Source: Pseudomonadota bacterium (GTDB taxonomy: Bacteria > Pseudomonadota > Alphaproteobacteria > Rhizobiales > Beijerinckiaceae). Taken from it: a stretch of 10,757 nucleotides of DNA. The translations under genes were made by a program, and so were the position numbers. The stretch spans positions 1 through 10,757 of the forward strand of contig JAGWRL010000098.1 in NCBI GenBank assembly GCA_028876585.1. The letters run 5' to 3'. This document shows positions 1 through 7,322 of the stretch, one piece after another (the stretch's first letter is position 1; the number at the start of each line of letters is the position of its first letter). The notes beneath the pieces were generated by a model. It was not told the origin of the DNA. It worked only from the letters and a program-made list of their open reading frames with translations, and searched no databases.

Positions 1-445
1 CGCCGTCGCGGTGCGCGAGGACGCGGAGCGGCTGCGCGACAAGCTGCGGCTTTCCAACGCGTAAAGCGACCGGCTCGTCGCCGGCGCGCGCGCGCTGGAA
101 AGTCTGCACGGCCTGACCGCGCCGCCCTCGCTCGGCGATTTGCGGATCGCGCTGGTCGAGCGCGGCCGCACGGCGGCGCGCGACGCGCTCAAGCTGGCTC
201 ACGCCGACAGCGGCGTCGCGATGGACGCGCCGCCGTGGCTGGCCGCGCATCGCTTCCTCGCCGACACGCCCGAACCGCGGCTGCCGTTCACTGGGGCCGA
301 ACTGGTCGCGCGCGGCCTGCCGCCCGGCCGTCAGGTCGGGGCGGCGCTGAAAGCGTTGCAGGCGAAATGGATTCGCGCCGGCTTCCCACGCGAGCCGGAG
401 CGGCTGGCGCAACTGCTGGCGCAGGCGCTGGCGGAGCTCGACTAG
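1..445 (+). pseudogene. cca: CCA tRNA nucleotidyltransferase, C-terminal part, interrupted by an in-frame stop
   Basis: The CCA-adding enzyme builds or repairs the 3' CCA of tRNAs; its catalytic head lies N-terminal and outside this window. The frame starting at base 2 reads RLRDKLRLSNA, then TAA at 62-64, then SDRLVAGARALESLHG and on to a TAG stop at 443-445. The motif LRLSNA-x-xxRL spanning the stop, and the C-terminal stretch with FTGAELVARGLPPG followed by VGAALKALQAKWIRAGFP (about 287-400), are typical of the C-terminal region of alphaproteobacterial CCA enzymes. The same frame is family-like on both sides of the TAA, so this is a point nonsense change (a GAA codon would fit) rather than two genes. 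The stop would remove about 127 residues. A TTG at 140 could restart translation, but the resulting 101-residue piece has no catalytic domain. Alternatives are a sequencing error or a shortened but working enzyme. The family call is fairly sure; the pseudogene call is less so. Confidence 0.72.
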
Positions 446-454
446 CTCAGGGGC

Positions 455-484
455 TTGCGTTGGCCGCGCCGGCGATGATATGCG
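455..484 (+). promoter_or_regulatory. Possible sigma-70 type promoter of the tRNA-Ser gene
   Basis: TTGCGT at 455-460 and TATGCG at 479-484 are separated by 18 bases and resemble weak -35 and -10 boxes. Transcription would start near 491, just ahead of the mature tRNA 5' end at 499. The pair lies in the 53-base gap between the stop of the CCA-enzyme frame and the tRNA. The match is partial, and the tRNA could instead be co-transcribed from upstream. Confidence 0.3.
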
Positions 485-498
485 CGGCCTCCGATCGC

Positions 499-588
499 GG
501 AGGGGTGGCCGAGTGGCTGAAGGCGCACGCCTGGAAAGTGTGTATGCGGGAAACCGTATCGCGGGTTCGAATCCCGCCTCCTCCGCCA
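499..588 (+). tRNA. tRNA-Ser, anticodon GGA
   Basis: This 90-nt class II tRNA reads serine codons UCC and UCU. The acceptor stem pairs GGAGGGG (499-505) with CTCCTCC (578-584) with one G-T pair. The D-arm contains GCCGAGTGGCTGAAGGC. The anticodon stem is CACGC/GTGTG around the loop CTGGAAA, with GGA at 533-535. A long variable arm pairs ATGCGG with CCGTAT, as expected for tRNA-Ser. The T-arm is GCGGG-TTCGAAT-CCCGC (561-577). The discriminator is G585 and the CCA end (586-588) is encoded in the DNA, so this tRNA does not need CCA addition from scratch. Every arm closes, so the call is firm. Confidence 0.97.
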
Positions 589-590
589 CG

Positions 591-619
591 AACTAAGTCA
601 ATGATATAACTTAGGTTTT
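591..619 (+). terminator. Weak terminator-like hairpin after tRNA-Ser
   Basis: AACTAAGT (591-598) pairs with ACTTAGGTT (609-617) with one bulged G, around the loop CAATGATATA, and four T residues follow (616-619). It begins three bases after the tRNA 3' end, where a factor-independent terminator would be expected. The stem is AT-rich and weak and the T-run is short, so it may act only as a 3' processing or stability element. Confidence 0.35.
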
Positions 620-656
620 GCCGCCTCACCAATCAAAATCCGGCCGATACGTCTAG

Positions 657-770
657 GGCGGACCGGCGCTGATCCTCGCCAAGTTGCGCGCCTTCCTCGA
701 CGCGTCGATGGTCAAGACCAGCGGCAAGAGCCGCCATGCCGGCGCCATTCGCGACGCCTTATCACGCTGA
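657..770 (+). pseudogene. Relic of an IS66-family transposase (TnpC-like), short internal fragment
   Basis: Between TAG (654-656) and TGA (768-770) the frame encodes about 37 residues, including LILAKLRAFLDAS, VKTSGKSRHAGAIRDALSR and the stop. This follows the pattern L..LR.FLDASL.K.SGKS.LA.AIRYALSRW found towards the C-terminal end of IS66-family TnpC transposases, just before the stretch ending in DNN. Nothing before or after it in any frame continues the transposase: the TGA falls where the conserved Trp is expected, and the downstream frame is unrelated. No terminal repeats are visible. It is a non-functional fragment of an old insertion next to tRNA-Ser. The match is from memory of the family motif over about 34 residues. 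Confidence 0.6.
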
Positions 771-802
771 GGTCGGTTGAACCGGATTGGCCTCGTGGTC
801 CG

Positions 803-829
803 TTCGCGGTCACTTTATTTGATCGCGAA
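803..829. repeat. 9-bp inverted repeat with AT-rich loop
   Basis: TTCGCGGTC (803-811) pairs with GATCGCGAA (821-829) around the loop ACTTTATTT, with one G-T pair on the plus strand. No T-run follows on either side, so it is not a standard factor-independent terminator. It sits between the transposase relic and the 3' end of the efflux operon. It could be an operator-like palindrome, a transcript-end structure or a remnant of mobile DNA; the sequence does not decide. Confidence 0.4.
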
Positions 830-915
830 GAGAGGGGCGAGCCGTTCGCGCGGCGCGTCTCGTCCCGCCAGCGCAAGACTTCGCGAATGAGATGCAGATC
901 GACCTGCTGACGCAA

Positions 916-934
916 CGCCCGTCGTTCACGGGCG
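916..934 (-). terminator. GC-rich stem-loop downstream of mdtC, possible operon end
   Basis: CGCCCGT (916-922) and ACGGGCG (928-934) form a perfect 7-bp stem with a 5-nt loop, about 90 bases beyond the mdtC stop on the minus strand. Only TTG follows it in the direction of operon transcription, so a U-tract is lacking. It may stabilise the mRNA 3' end or help termination; chance occurrence in GC-rich DNA is also possible. Confidence 0.3.
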
Positions 935-1023
935 GCGCTGCGGCTGCGGGCGTTCTCGCGCTCGACCGCTTCTCGGCCGCTCGGTTGGGCGTCGGACGGC
1001 CCGATTCGGCCCGCACCTGCAGC

Positions 1024-4000
1024 TCAGACCCGCCTGCGCGCGGCCTCCAAATACACGAAGATGACGGGAGTGATGTAGAGGGTCAAACACTGACTGAGGA
1101 TGAGGCCGCCGGCGATGGCGACGCCGAGCGGAAGCCGAAGCGCGGTCCCCTCGCCCGCGCCAAACATCAGGGGCATTGCGCCGAAGAAGGTGGCGAGCGA
1201 AGTCATCGTGATCGAACGGAAGCGAAGCTGCGACGCCTCCACGATCGCCTCTTCGGCTCCCAGCCCGCGACGACGCGCGTCGAGCGCGAAATCGATCATA
1301 AGAATGGCGTTCTTCTTCACGATGCCGATGAGCAGCAACAAGCCTATCGCGGCGATGACCGTGAACGGCAAGCCGAACGCCTGCAGCGCCAGCGCGGCGC
1401 CAAGGCTGGCGGAGAACAGGCTCGACAGAATGGTGATCGGATGCATCAGGCTTTCATAGAGCACGCCGAGCACGATATAGATCGCGGCCAAGGAGGCCAC
1501 GAACAACCACACCATGTTCGCCTGCGCCTCCTGATAGGTCGCCGCCGTTCCCGCGAAAGCGCCGTGGACCTTCGCCGGCATGGCTATTCGCGCCGTCGCC
1601 GCGCGGATTTCGGCGGCCGCCTCGTCGAGCGTGCGGCCCGGCGCGAGGTTGAAGGACAGGGTGACGGCGGCGAACTGTCCCTGATGATTGACCGCAAGCG
1701 GCGTGCGTCCGCGCGATAGTTGGGCGAACGCGCGCAGCGGGATCATCTTTTCTGCGGCCGTCGAAACCGCGGCGCCCGCGGAGGCGCCGCCACGCCCGCT
1801 CGCCGCGAGCGCGTTGGTCGCAAAATTGCGGGCGAGATCGCTGGAAATCGCCGAGGCCGAGAGTGGCGTTTTCGCAGCCGCGCCGAATAGCCCGGCGGGA
1901 TAGGCCGTGAGTTGCACGCCGCCGGGCGCGCCGCCGGCAGTCGAGACGAAGAGATCGTCCAGCGCCTGCGGGCCGGACGCGTAACGCGGATCGGCTTCCA
2001 TCACGACATGATACTGGTTCTGCGCGCGCCGGATCACCGAGACCTGACGCTGACCAAACGCGTCGTAGAGCGTATTGTCGATCGCGGTCATGCTGAGGCC
2101 GAGCCGCGCCGCGCTGTCGCGATCGATGGCGACGACGGTCTCCAGTCCGCCGCGTTGTTCGTCGGAATTGACGTCGGTGAGAATGTCGCTATGCGCGAGC
2201 GCGTGCAGAAGCTTTGGCGCCCATGCGTAGAGCGCCTGCGCATCGTCGGACATGAGCGCGTATTGGTAGGTCGCCGCGCTCGGTCGCGCGCCGATCAGCA
2301 GATCCGACATCGCCGCCAAATAGAGATGCGCGCCCTCGATCCGCGAAAGCGCCTCGCGCAATCGCGCCATGACCGTCTCGACGCCGACGCCGCGCTCGGC
2401 GTAAGCTTTAAGCGAAATATAGATCGAACCGGCGTTGCTTTGCTTGCCTCCGGTGAAGCCGACGACGCTTTCAACCGCGGGATCGGCTCGGACCACGCGC
2501 TGCAACGCCGTCAGCTTGTCGCGCATCGCGGTGAAAGAGAGGCTCTGGTCGCCGCGCAGCGTGCCGACCACAAGCCCGGTGTCCTGCGCCGGGAACAGCT
2601 GATATTTCGTCTGGAACGCGAACAGATAGCCGTTGATCGCGATGGTGGCGGCGAAGATCGCCAGCACCGCGCGGCGATGACGCAGGGCGGCTGCGAGCAG
2701 CACGCGATGGCCGGCCTCCAACCGGGCGAAGACGCGCTCCGCCGCCGCGAAACCGCGCGCTTCGCCGGGCGCGGCGAACCAGGCGCACAGCATCGGCGTC
2801 ACGGAGAGCGAGACGACCAGCGAAATCGCCACCGCGAGCGACAACGTCATCGCGAACTCGCGGAACAGCCGGCCGATGACGCCGCCGAAGAACAGCAACG
2901 GCGCGAACACCGCGATGAGCGACAGGCTGATCGAAACGACGGTAAACGCGACCTCCTTGGCGCCGCAAATGGCCGCCTCCAGACGCGGAGCGCCCCGTTC
3001 GATGTGGCGCGTGATATTTTCGAGCACGACGATGGCGTCGTCGACGACGAAACCGGTCGAAACAATCAGCGCCATCAGCGACAGATTGTCGAGGTTGAAG
3101 CCGAGCAGAGACATCGCCGCAAGGGCGCCGGCGATCGACGTCGGCACCGCGACGGCGGCGATCAACGCCGCCCGCAGGCTGCGCAGGAAGGCGAATACGA
3201 CGCCCACGACAAGGGCCGCCGAGATCAGCAGCGTCGCCTGCGTCTCGCTCAGGGCGCGGCGAATAGTCTTGGAGCGGTCGAGCGCGACGGTGAGTTCGAC
3301 GTCGGCCGGCAGCGCGGCCGCCAGACGCGGCAGTTCGGCGCGAACGCCGTCCACGGTGGAGACGACGTTGGCGGCGGGCTGGCGCATCACCGAGACGACG
3401 ACGCCGGGCTTGCCGTCGACGAGCCCGGCGCGATGGATATCCTCAACCGAATCGACGACGTCGCCGACGTCGGTCAACCGGATCGGCGCGCCATTGCGAT
3501 AGGCGATGACGAGATCGCGATAGTCCGCCGCCGCGAAGGCCTGATCGTTGGCGTAAATCTGCGCGGATCGGCGTCCCTCCTCAATCACGCCTTTGGGGCT
3601 GTCGGCATTGGCGGCGGCCAAAGCCGCGCGGATGTCCTCGAACCCCAGGCCGTACCGGGTCAACGCGTCGGGATTGAGTTCGACGCGCACCGCCGGCGAG
3701 GCCGAGCCCCAGACATCGACCTCGCCAACGCCGGAGAGTTGCGACAACCTTTGCTGCAACACATTGGCGGCGAGATCGTAGAGCTGGCCGGGCGAACGAT
3801 CGTTGGAGGTCAACCCCAGCACCATGATCGGCGCGTCGGCGGGGTTGATCTTATGGTAGACGGGATTTTGCCTGAGGTTGGGCGGCAGGTCGGCGCGCGC
3901 GGCGTTGATCGCGCCCTGCACGTCCCGCGCCGCGCCGTCGATATCGCGGTCGAGGCCGAATTGCAAAGTCACGCGGGTCATGCCGAGCGTGCTCTGCGAC

Positions 4001-4239
4001 GTCATTTCGTCGACGTCGGCGATGACGCCGAGATGACGTTCGAGCGGCGCCGCGACAGAGGCCGCCATCGCGTCCGGGCTGGCGCCGGGCATGTTGGCCT
4101 GCACCGAAATCGCCGGCAATTCGTAGCGCGGCAGCGGCGACACCGGCATGCGCGCATAGCCGAGCGCGCCGGCGAGCATCACGCCGATCGTCAGCAGGCT
4201 CGTCGCGACCGGGCGACGGATGAAGATCTCGCTGATCAT
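1024..4239 (-). CDS. mdtC: MdtC-type RND multidrug efflux permease
   Basis: This is an inner-membrane RND (HAE1) proton/drug antiporter subunit of 1071 residues. The start is ATG at 4239, two bases after the mdtB stop, giving the family-typical N-terminus MISEIFIRRPVATSLL; the frame stays open far upstream only as a shadow inside mdtB. The order is TM1 (about 10-30), porter domain with PGASPDAMAASVAAPLERHLG and MTSQSTLGMTRV, then TM2-6, the second porter half with FAGTAATYQEA, and TM8-12. Proton-relay residues are present: D400/D401 in GFVVDDAIVVLENI (TM4) and K976 in IVKKNAILM (TM10). Closeness to MdtC of E. coli, rather than AcrB, shows in RDIDGAARDVQGAINAA and VNHQGQFAAVTLSFNL. About 55 extra residues, rich in Ala, Gly and Ser, sit at 775-830. 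It probably forms a mixed trimer with the adjacent MdtB-like permease and docks with the MdtA-like adaptor. The substrate cannot be read from sequence; for the E. coli homologue it includes novobiocin and bile salts. Confidence 0.93.
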   Translation of the reverse strand: MISEIFIRRPVATSLLTIGVMLAGALGYARMPVSPLPRYELPAISVQANMPGASPDAMAASVAAPLERHLGVIADVDEMTSQSTLGMTRVTLQFGLDRDIDGAARDVQGAINAARADLPPNLRQNPVYHKINPADAPIMVLGLTSNDRSPGQLYDLAANVLQQRLSQLSGVGEVDVWGSASPAVRVELNPDALTRYGLGFEDIRAALAAANADSPKGVIEEGRRSAQIYANDQAFAAADYRDLVIAYRNGAPIRLTDVGDVVDSVEDIHRAGLVDGKPGVVVSVMRQPAANVVSTVDGVRAELPRLAAALPADVELTVALDRSKTIRRALSETQATLLISAALVVGVVFAFLRSLRAALIAAVAVPTSIAGALAAMSLLGFNLDNLSLMALIVSTGFVVDDAIVVLENITRHIERGAPRLEAAICGAKEVAFTVVSISLSLIAVFAPLLFFGGVIGRLFREFAMTLSLAVAISLVVSLSVTPMLCAWFAAPGEARGFAAAERVFARLEAGHRVLLAAALRHRRAVLAIFAATIAINGYLFAFQTKYQLFPAQDTGLVVGTLRGDQSLSFTAMRDKLTALQRVVRADPAVESVVGFTGGKQSNAGSIYISLKAYAERGVGVETVMARLREALSRIEGAHLYLAAMSDLLIGARPSAATYQYALMSDDAQALYAWAPKLLHALAHSDILTDVNSDEQRGGLETVVAIDRDSAARLGLSMTAIDNTLYDAFGQRQVSVIRRAQNQYHVVMEADPRYASGPQALDDLFVSTAGGAPGGVQLTAYPAGLFGAAAKTPLSASAISSDLARNFATNALAASGRGGASAGAAVSTAAEKMIPLRAFAQLSRGRTPLAVNHQGQFAAVTLSFNLAPGRTLDEAAAEIRAATARIAMPAKVHGAFAGTAATYQEAQANMVWLFVASLAAIYIVLGVLYESLMHPITILSSLFSASLGAALALQAFGLPFTVIAAIGLLLLIGIVKKNAILMIDFALDARRRGLGAEEAIVEASQLRFRSITMTSLATFFGAMPLMFGAGEGTALRLPLGVAIAGGLILSQCLTLYITPVIFVYLEAARRRV

Positions 4240-4241
4240 CG

Positions 4242-7200
4242 TCAGGCCGGCTTCGCGGCGGGGGCGCGCGCGCGCCAACGCGCCGCGAGGCTCTCGAACG
4301 CCAGATAGACCGCGGGGGTGGTGTAGAGCGTGAGAATTTGGCTCAGCGTCAGCCCGCCGACGATGGCGAGACCGAGGGGATGACGCAGTTCGGAGCCGAC
4401 GCCGCTTCCCAACATCAACGGCGCCGCGCCGAAGATCGCGGCGATGGTTGTCATCAGGATCGGCCGCAGCCGCAACAGGCACGCCTGGCGGATCGCCTCG
4501 CGCGGTTCGAGATGCCGGCGGCGCTGCGCGTCGAGCGCGAAGTCGATCATCATGATCGCGTTTTTCTTGACGATGCCGATCAGCAGCACGACGCCGATCA
4601 CGCCGATGATGTCGAGCCCATCGCCCGCCGCCCACAGCGCCAGCAGCGCGCCGATGCCTGCGGAAGGCAGGGACGAAATGATCGTCAGCGGATGGATGAA
4701 GCTCTCGTAGAGAACGCCGAGCACGATATAGACGGTGATGACCGCCGCGCCGATCAGCAACGTCTCGTTGCCGAGCGCCGCCCGGAACGCCTGCGCGGCG
4801 CCCTGATAATGCGCGCTCATGGTCTCGGGCAGCCCGATTTCGGCGAGCGCGGCGTCGATGGCGTCTACCGCCTGCCCGAGCGAGGCGCCGGGGGCGAGGT
4901 TGAAGGAGATGGTCGCCGCCGAGAACTGGTTGAGATGCGAGACGCGCAACGGCGCGGCCGTCTCGACGGCTTTCGCCACAGCCTTCAGCGGCGTCTGCCT
5001 GCCAGTCGCGGCGGAAGGCAGATAGATGTCGTCGAGCGAATCGGCTTCGCGCGCCAGCTTCGGGTCGATGTCGAGAACGACGCGATATTGGTTGGCCTCG
5101 GTGAAAATGGTCGAAATGATGCGCTGGCCGTAGGCGTCGTAAAGCGCGTTGTCGACGACGGCCGGCGTGACGCCGAAGCGCGCGGCCTGGCCGCGGTCGA
5201 TGGCGATCGTCACGGCGCGGCCCTGCGCCTGCATGTCGCTGGAGACATCGGTGATGGCGGACGCCTCGGCGAGCCGGCTGAGCACCTTCGGCGTCCATGC
5301 GACGAGGGACTCGTAATCCAGACTTTGCAGGCTGAACTGATATTGCGCGGGGCTGGCGGTCGTATCGATCGTCAGATCCTGCGCCGGCCGAAGAAACAAC
5401 GAAACGCCGGGAACGGAGGCGACCGCCCGTTGCAGCCGGCTGATGATTTGCGCCGCGTCGGCGCCGCGCTCGGCGCGCGGCGTCAGATTGATCAGCATCC
5501 GGCCCGAATTGAGCGTCAGGTTGGCGCCGTCGATGCCGATGAAGGAACTGAGGTTGGCGACGTCGGGGTCGGCGAGCACGCGGCGGCCGACCGCGCGCTG
5601 CCGCTCGGCCATCTCCTTGAAAGACACATCCTCGGCCGCGACCGTGACGCCCTCGATCAGCCCCGTGTCCTGCGAGGGGAAGAAACCCTTGGGAATCGTG
5701 GCGTAGAGATAACCGCTGAGCGCGAAGGCCGCGACGGCGACGGCCAGCGTCCAGCCGATGTGATCGAGCGCGACGTCGAGGGTCGCGCCATAGAGCCGCG
5801 TCGCCGCGCGGAACAGGCGGCCCCCGCTCGCCTCGCCGCCGCCGCCGCCGCGCAGCGCCCGGGCGCACAACATCGGCGTCAGCGTGAGCGACACGACGGC
5901 GGAAACGACGATGGCGGCGGCGAGCGTAATCGCGAATTCGTGGAACAGCCTTCCCACCACATCGCCCATGAACAACAGCGGAATGAGCACCGCCAACAAT
6001 GAGACCGTCAGCGAAATGACGGTGAAGAAGATCTGCGACGACCCTTTGAGCGCGGCTTCGTAGGGGCTGTCGCCGGCTTCGAGATAGCGCGCGATGTTCT
6101 CGATCACGACGATGGCGTCGTCGACCACGAAGCCGGTCGCGATCGTCAGCGCCATCAGCGACAGATTGTCGAGGCCGAACCCGAACAGCCGCATGATCGC
6201 GAGCGCGCCGATCAGCGACAGCGGCACGGTGAGGCTCGGAATGACCGTCGCCGCGACATTGCGCAGGAACAGGAAGATGACCATCACGACGAGGCCGACG
6301 GCGAGCGCGAGCTCGAACTCGACGTCGCTCACGGAGGCGCGGATCGTGACCGTTCGGTCGGTCAGCGGGCGAATGTCGAGCCCCGCCGGCAGCCCCTCCA
6401 GCAACATCGGCAGCGCCGCTTTGATCTCATCGACGACGGCGATCACGTTGGCTCCCGGCTGGCGCCGAATGTCGAGCAGGATGGCGGGCCGGTCGTTGAC
6501 CCAGGCGGCGAGCCGGCTGTTCTCGGGGCCGATTTCGACGCGCGCCACGTCGGCGAGCCGCACCGGCGCGCTGTTGCGATAGGCGACGACCGCGTCCAGA
6601 TAGCCGCGCGGATCGAGGATCTGGTCATTGGCGCGGATCGAAGACGAGAGGCGCGGCCCGTCGAAGCCGCCCTTCGGCATATTTACGTTGAGGTTGGCGA
6701 TCGTCGTGCGCAGATCGTCGAGGTTGATCCCGGTCGCAGCCAGCGCGAGCGGGTTGGCGTGGATGCGCAGCGCCGGGCGGTGACCGCCCGCAAGGGAGGC
6801 CAGGCCGACGCCCGCGAGTTGCGACAGCTTCGGCGCGATGCGGCTTTCGACGATATGCTCAACCTGCGTCAGCTGCATCGCGTCGGAAGAGACGGCGAGC
6901 GTGAGGACCGGCGCGTCGGCGGGATTGACCTTGGCGTAGATCGGCGGCGCGGGAAGGTCGGCCGGCAGCAGATTCCCGGCGGCGTTGATCGCCGCCTGCA
7001 CTTCCTGCTCGGCGACGTCGAGGCTGATGTCGAGACCGAACCGCAAGGTGATGACCGAGGCGCCGCCGGAGCTCGCCGAGGACATTTCATCGAGGCTTGG
7101 CATTTGCCCGAACTGACGCTCGAGCGGCGCCGTGACCGCCGAGGTCATCACGTCGGGACTGGCGCCGGGATAGAAGGTTTCGACCTCGATGGTGGGATAG

Positions 7201-7322
7201 TCGACGTCCGGCAGGGCCGAGACCGGCAGGAGGCGAAAGGCGGCCAGGCCAAGCAGCAGGACCGCGACGGTCAGCAGCCCCGTCGCGACCGGACGGTCGA
7301 TGAAGAGGCGGCACGGGTTCAA
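4242..7322 (-). CDS. mdtB: MdtB-type RND multidrug efflux permease
   Basis: This is an RND proton/drug antiporter of 1026 residues, near-normal length. Its N-terminal sequence RLFIDRPVATGLLT, PVSALPDVDYPTIEV, YPGASPDVMTSAVTAPLERQ and MSSASSGGASVITLRFGLD match the MdtB subgroup. Twelve TM helices flank two large periplasmic porter/docking loops. TM4 has D401/D402 in GFVVDDAIVVIENI and TM10 has K920 in IVKKNAIMMIDFAL, equivalent to the AcrB D407/D408/K940 proton relay, so it should be energised. The best start is TTG at 7322, overlapping the mdtA stop (TTGA). Upstream codons in this frame near the junction offer no ATG or GTG, and the conserved domain begins five residues later. The E. coli protein has a slightly longer N-terminus. 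In E. coli, MdtB and MdtC assemble as a heterotrimer with two B and one C, and the paired genes here suggest the same. The family is sure; the exact start less so. Confidence 0.94.
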   Translation of the reverse strand: MNPCRLFIDRPVATGLLTVAVLLLGLAAFRLLPVSALPDVDYPTIEVETFYPGASPDVMTSAVTAPLERQFGQMPSLDEMSSASSGGASVITLRFGLDISLDVAEQEVQAAINAAGNLLPADLPAPPIYAKVNPADAPVLTLAVSSDAMQLTQVEHIVESRIAPKLSQLAGVGLASLAGGHRPALRIHANPLALAATGINLDDLRTTIANLNVNMPKGGFDGPRLSSSIRANDQILDPRGYLDAVVAYRNSAPVRLADVARVEIGPENSRLAAWVNDRPAILLDIRRQPGANVIAVVDEIKAALPMLLEGLPAGLDIRPLTDRTVTIRASVSDVEFELALAVGLVVMVIFLFLRNVAATVIPSLTVPLSLIGALAIMRLFGFGLDNLSLMALTIATGFVVDDAIVVIENIARYLEAGDSPYEAALKGSSQIFFTVISLTVSLLAVLIPLLFMGDVVGRLFHEFAITLAAAIVVSAVVSLTLTPMLCARALRGGGGGEASGGRLFRAATRLYGATLDVALDHIGWTLAVAVAAFALSGYLYATIPKGFFPSQDTGLIEGVTVAAEDVSFKEMAERQRAVGRRVLADPDVANLSSFIGIDGANLTLNSGRMLINLTPRAERGADAAQIISRLQRAVASVPGVSLFLRPAQDLTIDTTASPAQYQFSLQSLDYESLVAWTPKVLSRLAEASAITDVSSDMQAQGRAVTIAIDRGQAARFGVTPAVVDNALYDAYGQRIISTIFTEANQYRVVLDIDPKLAREADSLDDIYLPSAATGRQTPLKAVAKAVETAAPLRVSHLNQFSAATISFNLAPGASLGQAVDAIDAALAEIGLPETMSAHYQGAAQAFRAALGNETLLIGAAVITVYIVLGVLYESFIHPLTIISSLPSAGIGALLALWAAGDGLDIIGVIGVVLLIGIVKKNAIMMIDFALDAQRRRHLEPREAIRQACLLRLRPILMTTIAAIFGAAPLMLGSGVGSELRHPLGLAIVGGLTLSQILTLYTTPAVYLAFESLAARWRARAPAAKPA

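Larger units (their letters stand above)
589..1023. other. Intergenic stretch between convergent tRNA-Ser and the efflux operon, no intact gene
   Basis: These 435 bases hold a short IS66-type transposase relic (657-770), a hairpin after the tRNA (591-619), two further inverted repeats (803-829 and 916-934) and no complete gene I can support. On the minus strand the frame following the mdtC stop stays open for about 103 codons (1023-715) and is rich in Arg, Glu and Ala, but it has no clear start signal or recognised domain. The region looks like decayed accessory DNA beside a tRNA gene. Confidence 0.6.

Noticed and set aside
447..632. Minus-strand 61-codon open frame over the tRNA
   Set aside because: It is the antisense of tRNA-Ser; such frames are commonly mis-annotated as proteins.
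499..770. Genomic-island attachment site at the tRNA-Ser 3' end
   Set aside because: No duplicate of the tRNA 3' end and no integrase are visible in the window; only the IS66-like relic hints at past insertion.
997..1013. CGGCCCG direct repeat just past the mdtC stop
   Set aside because: Two 7-base copies ten bases apart are too short and too GC-rich to mean anything without conservation.
892..1719. Plus-strand 275-codon open frame overlapping the end of mdtC
   Set aside because: Mostly antisense to the MdtC C-terminus, charged low-complexity sequence, no recognisable domain or start signal.
1912..4308. Plus-strand 798-codon open frame opposite mdtC
   Set aside because: It is an Arg/His/Asp-rich antisense shadow of the mdtC frame, a normal effect of high GC. 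The minus strand has clear RND motifs along the whole length.
4240..5868. 543-codon N-terminal extension of the mdtC frame
   Set aside because: It is an Arg-rich shadow within mdtB; the RND N-terminus begins exactly at the ATG at 4239.
4338..6002. Plus-strand 554-codon open frame opposite mdtB
   Set aside because: Low-complexity antisense shadow with no domain; mdtB on the other strand is unambiguous.
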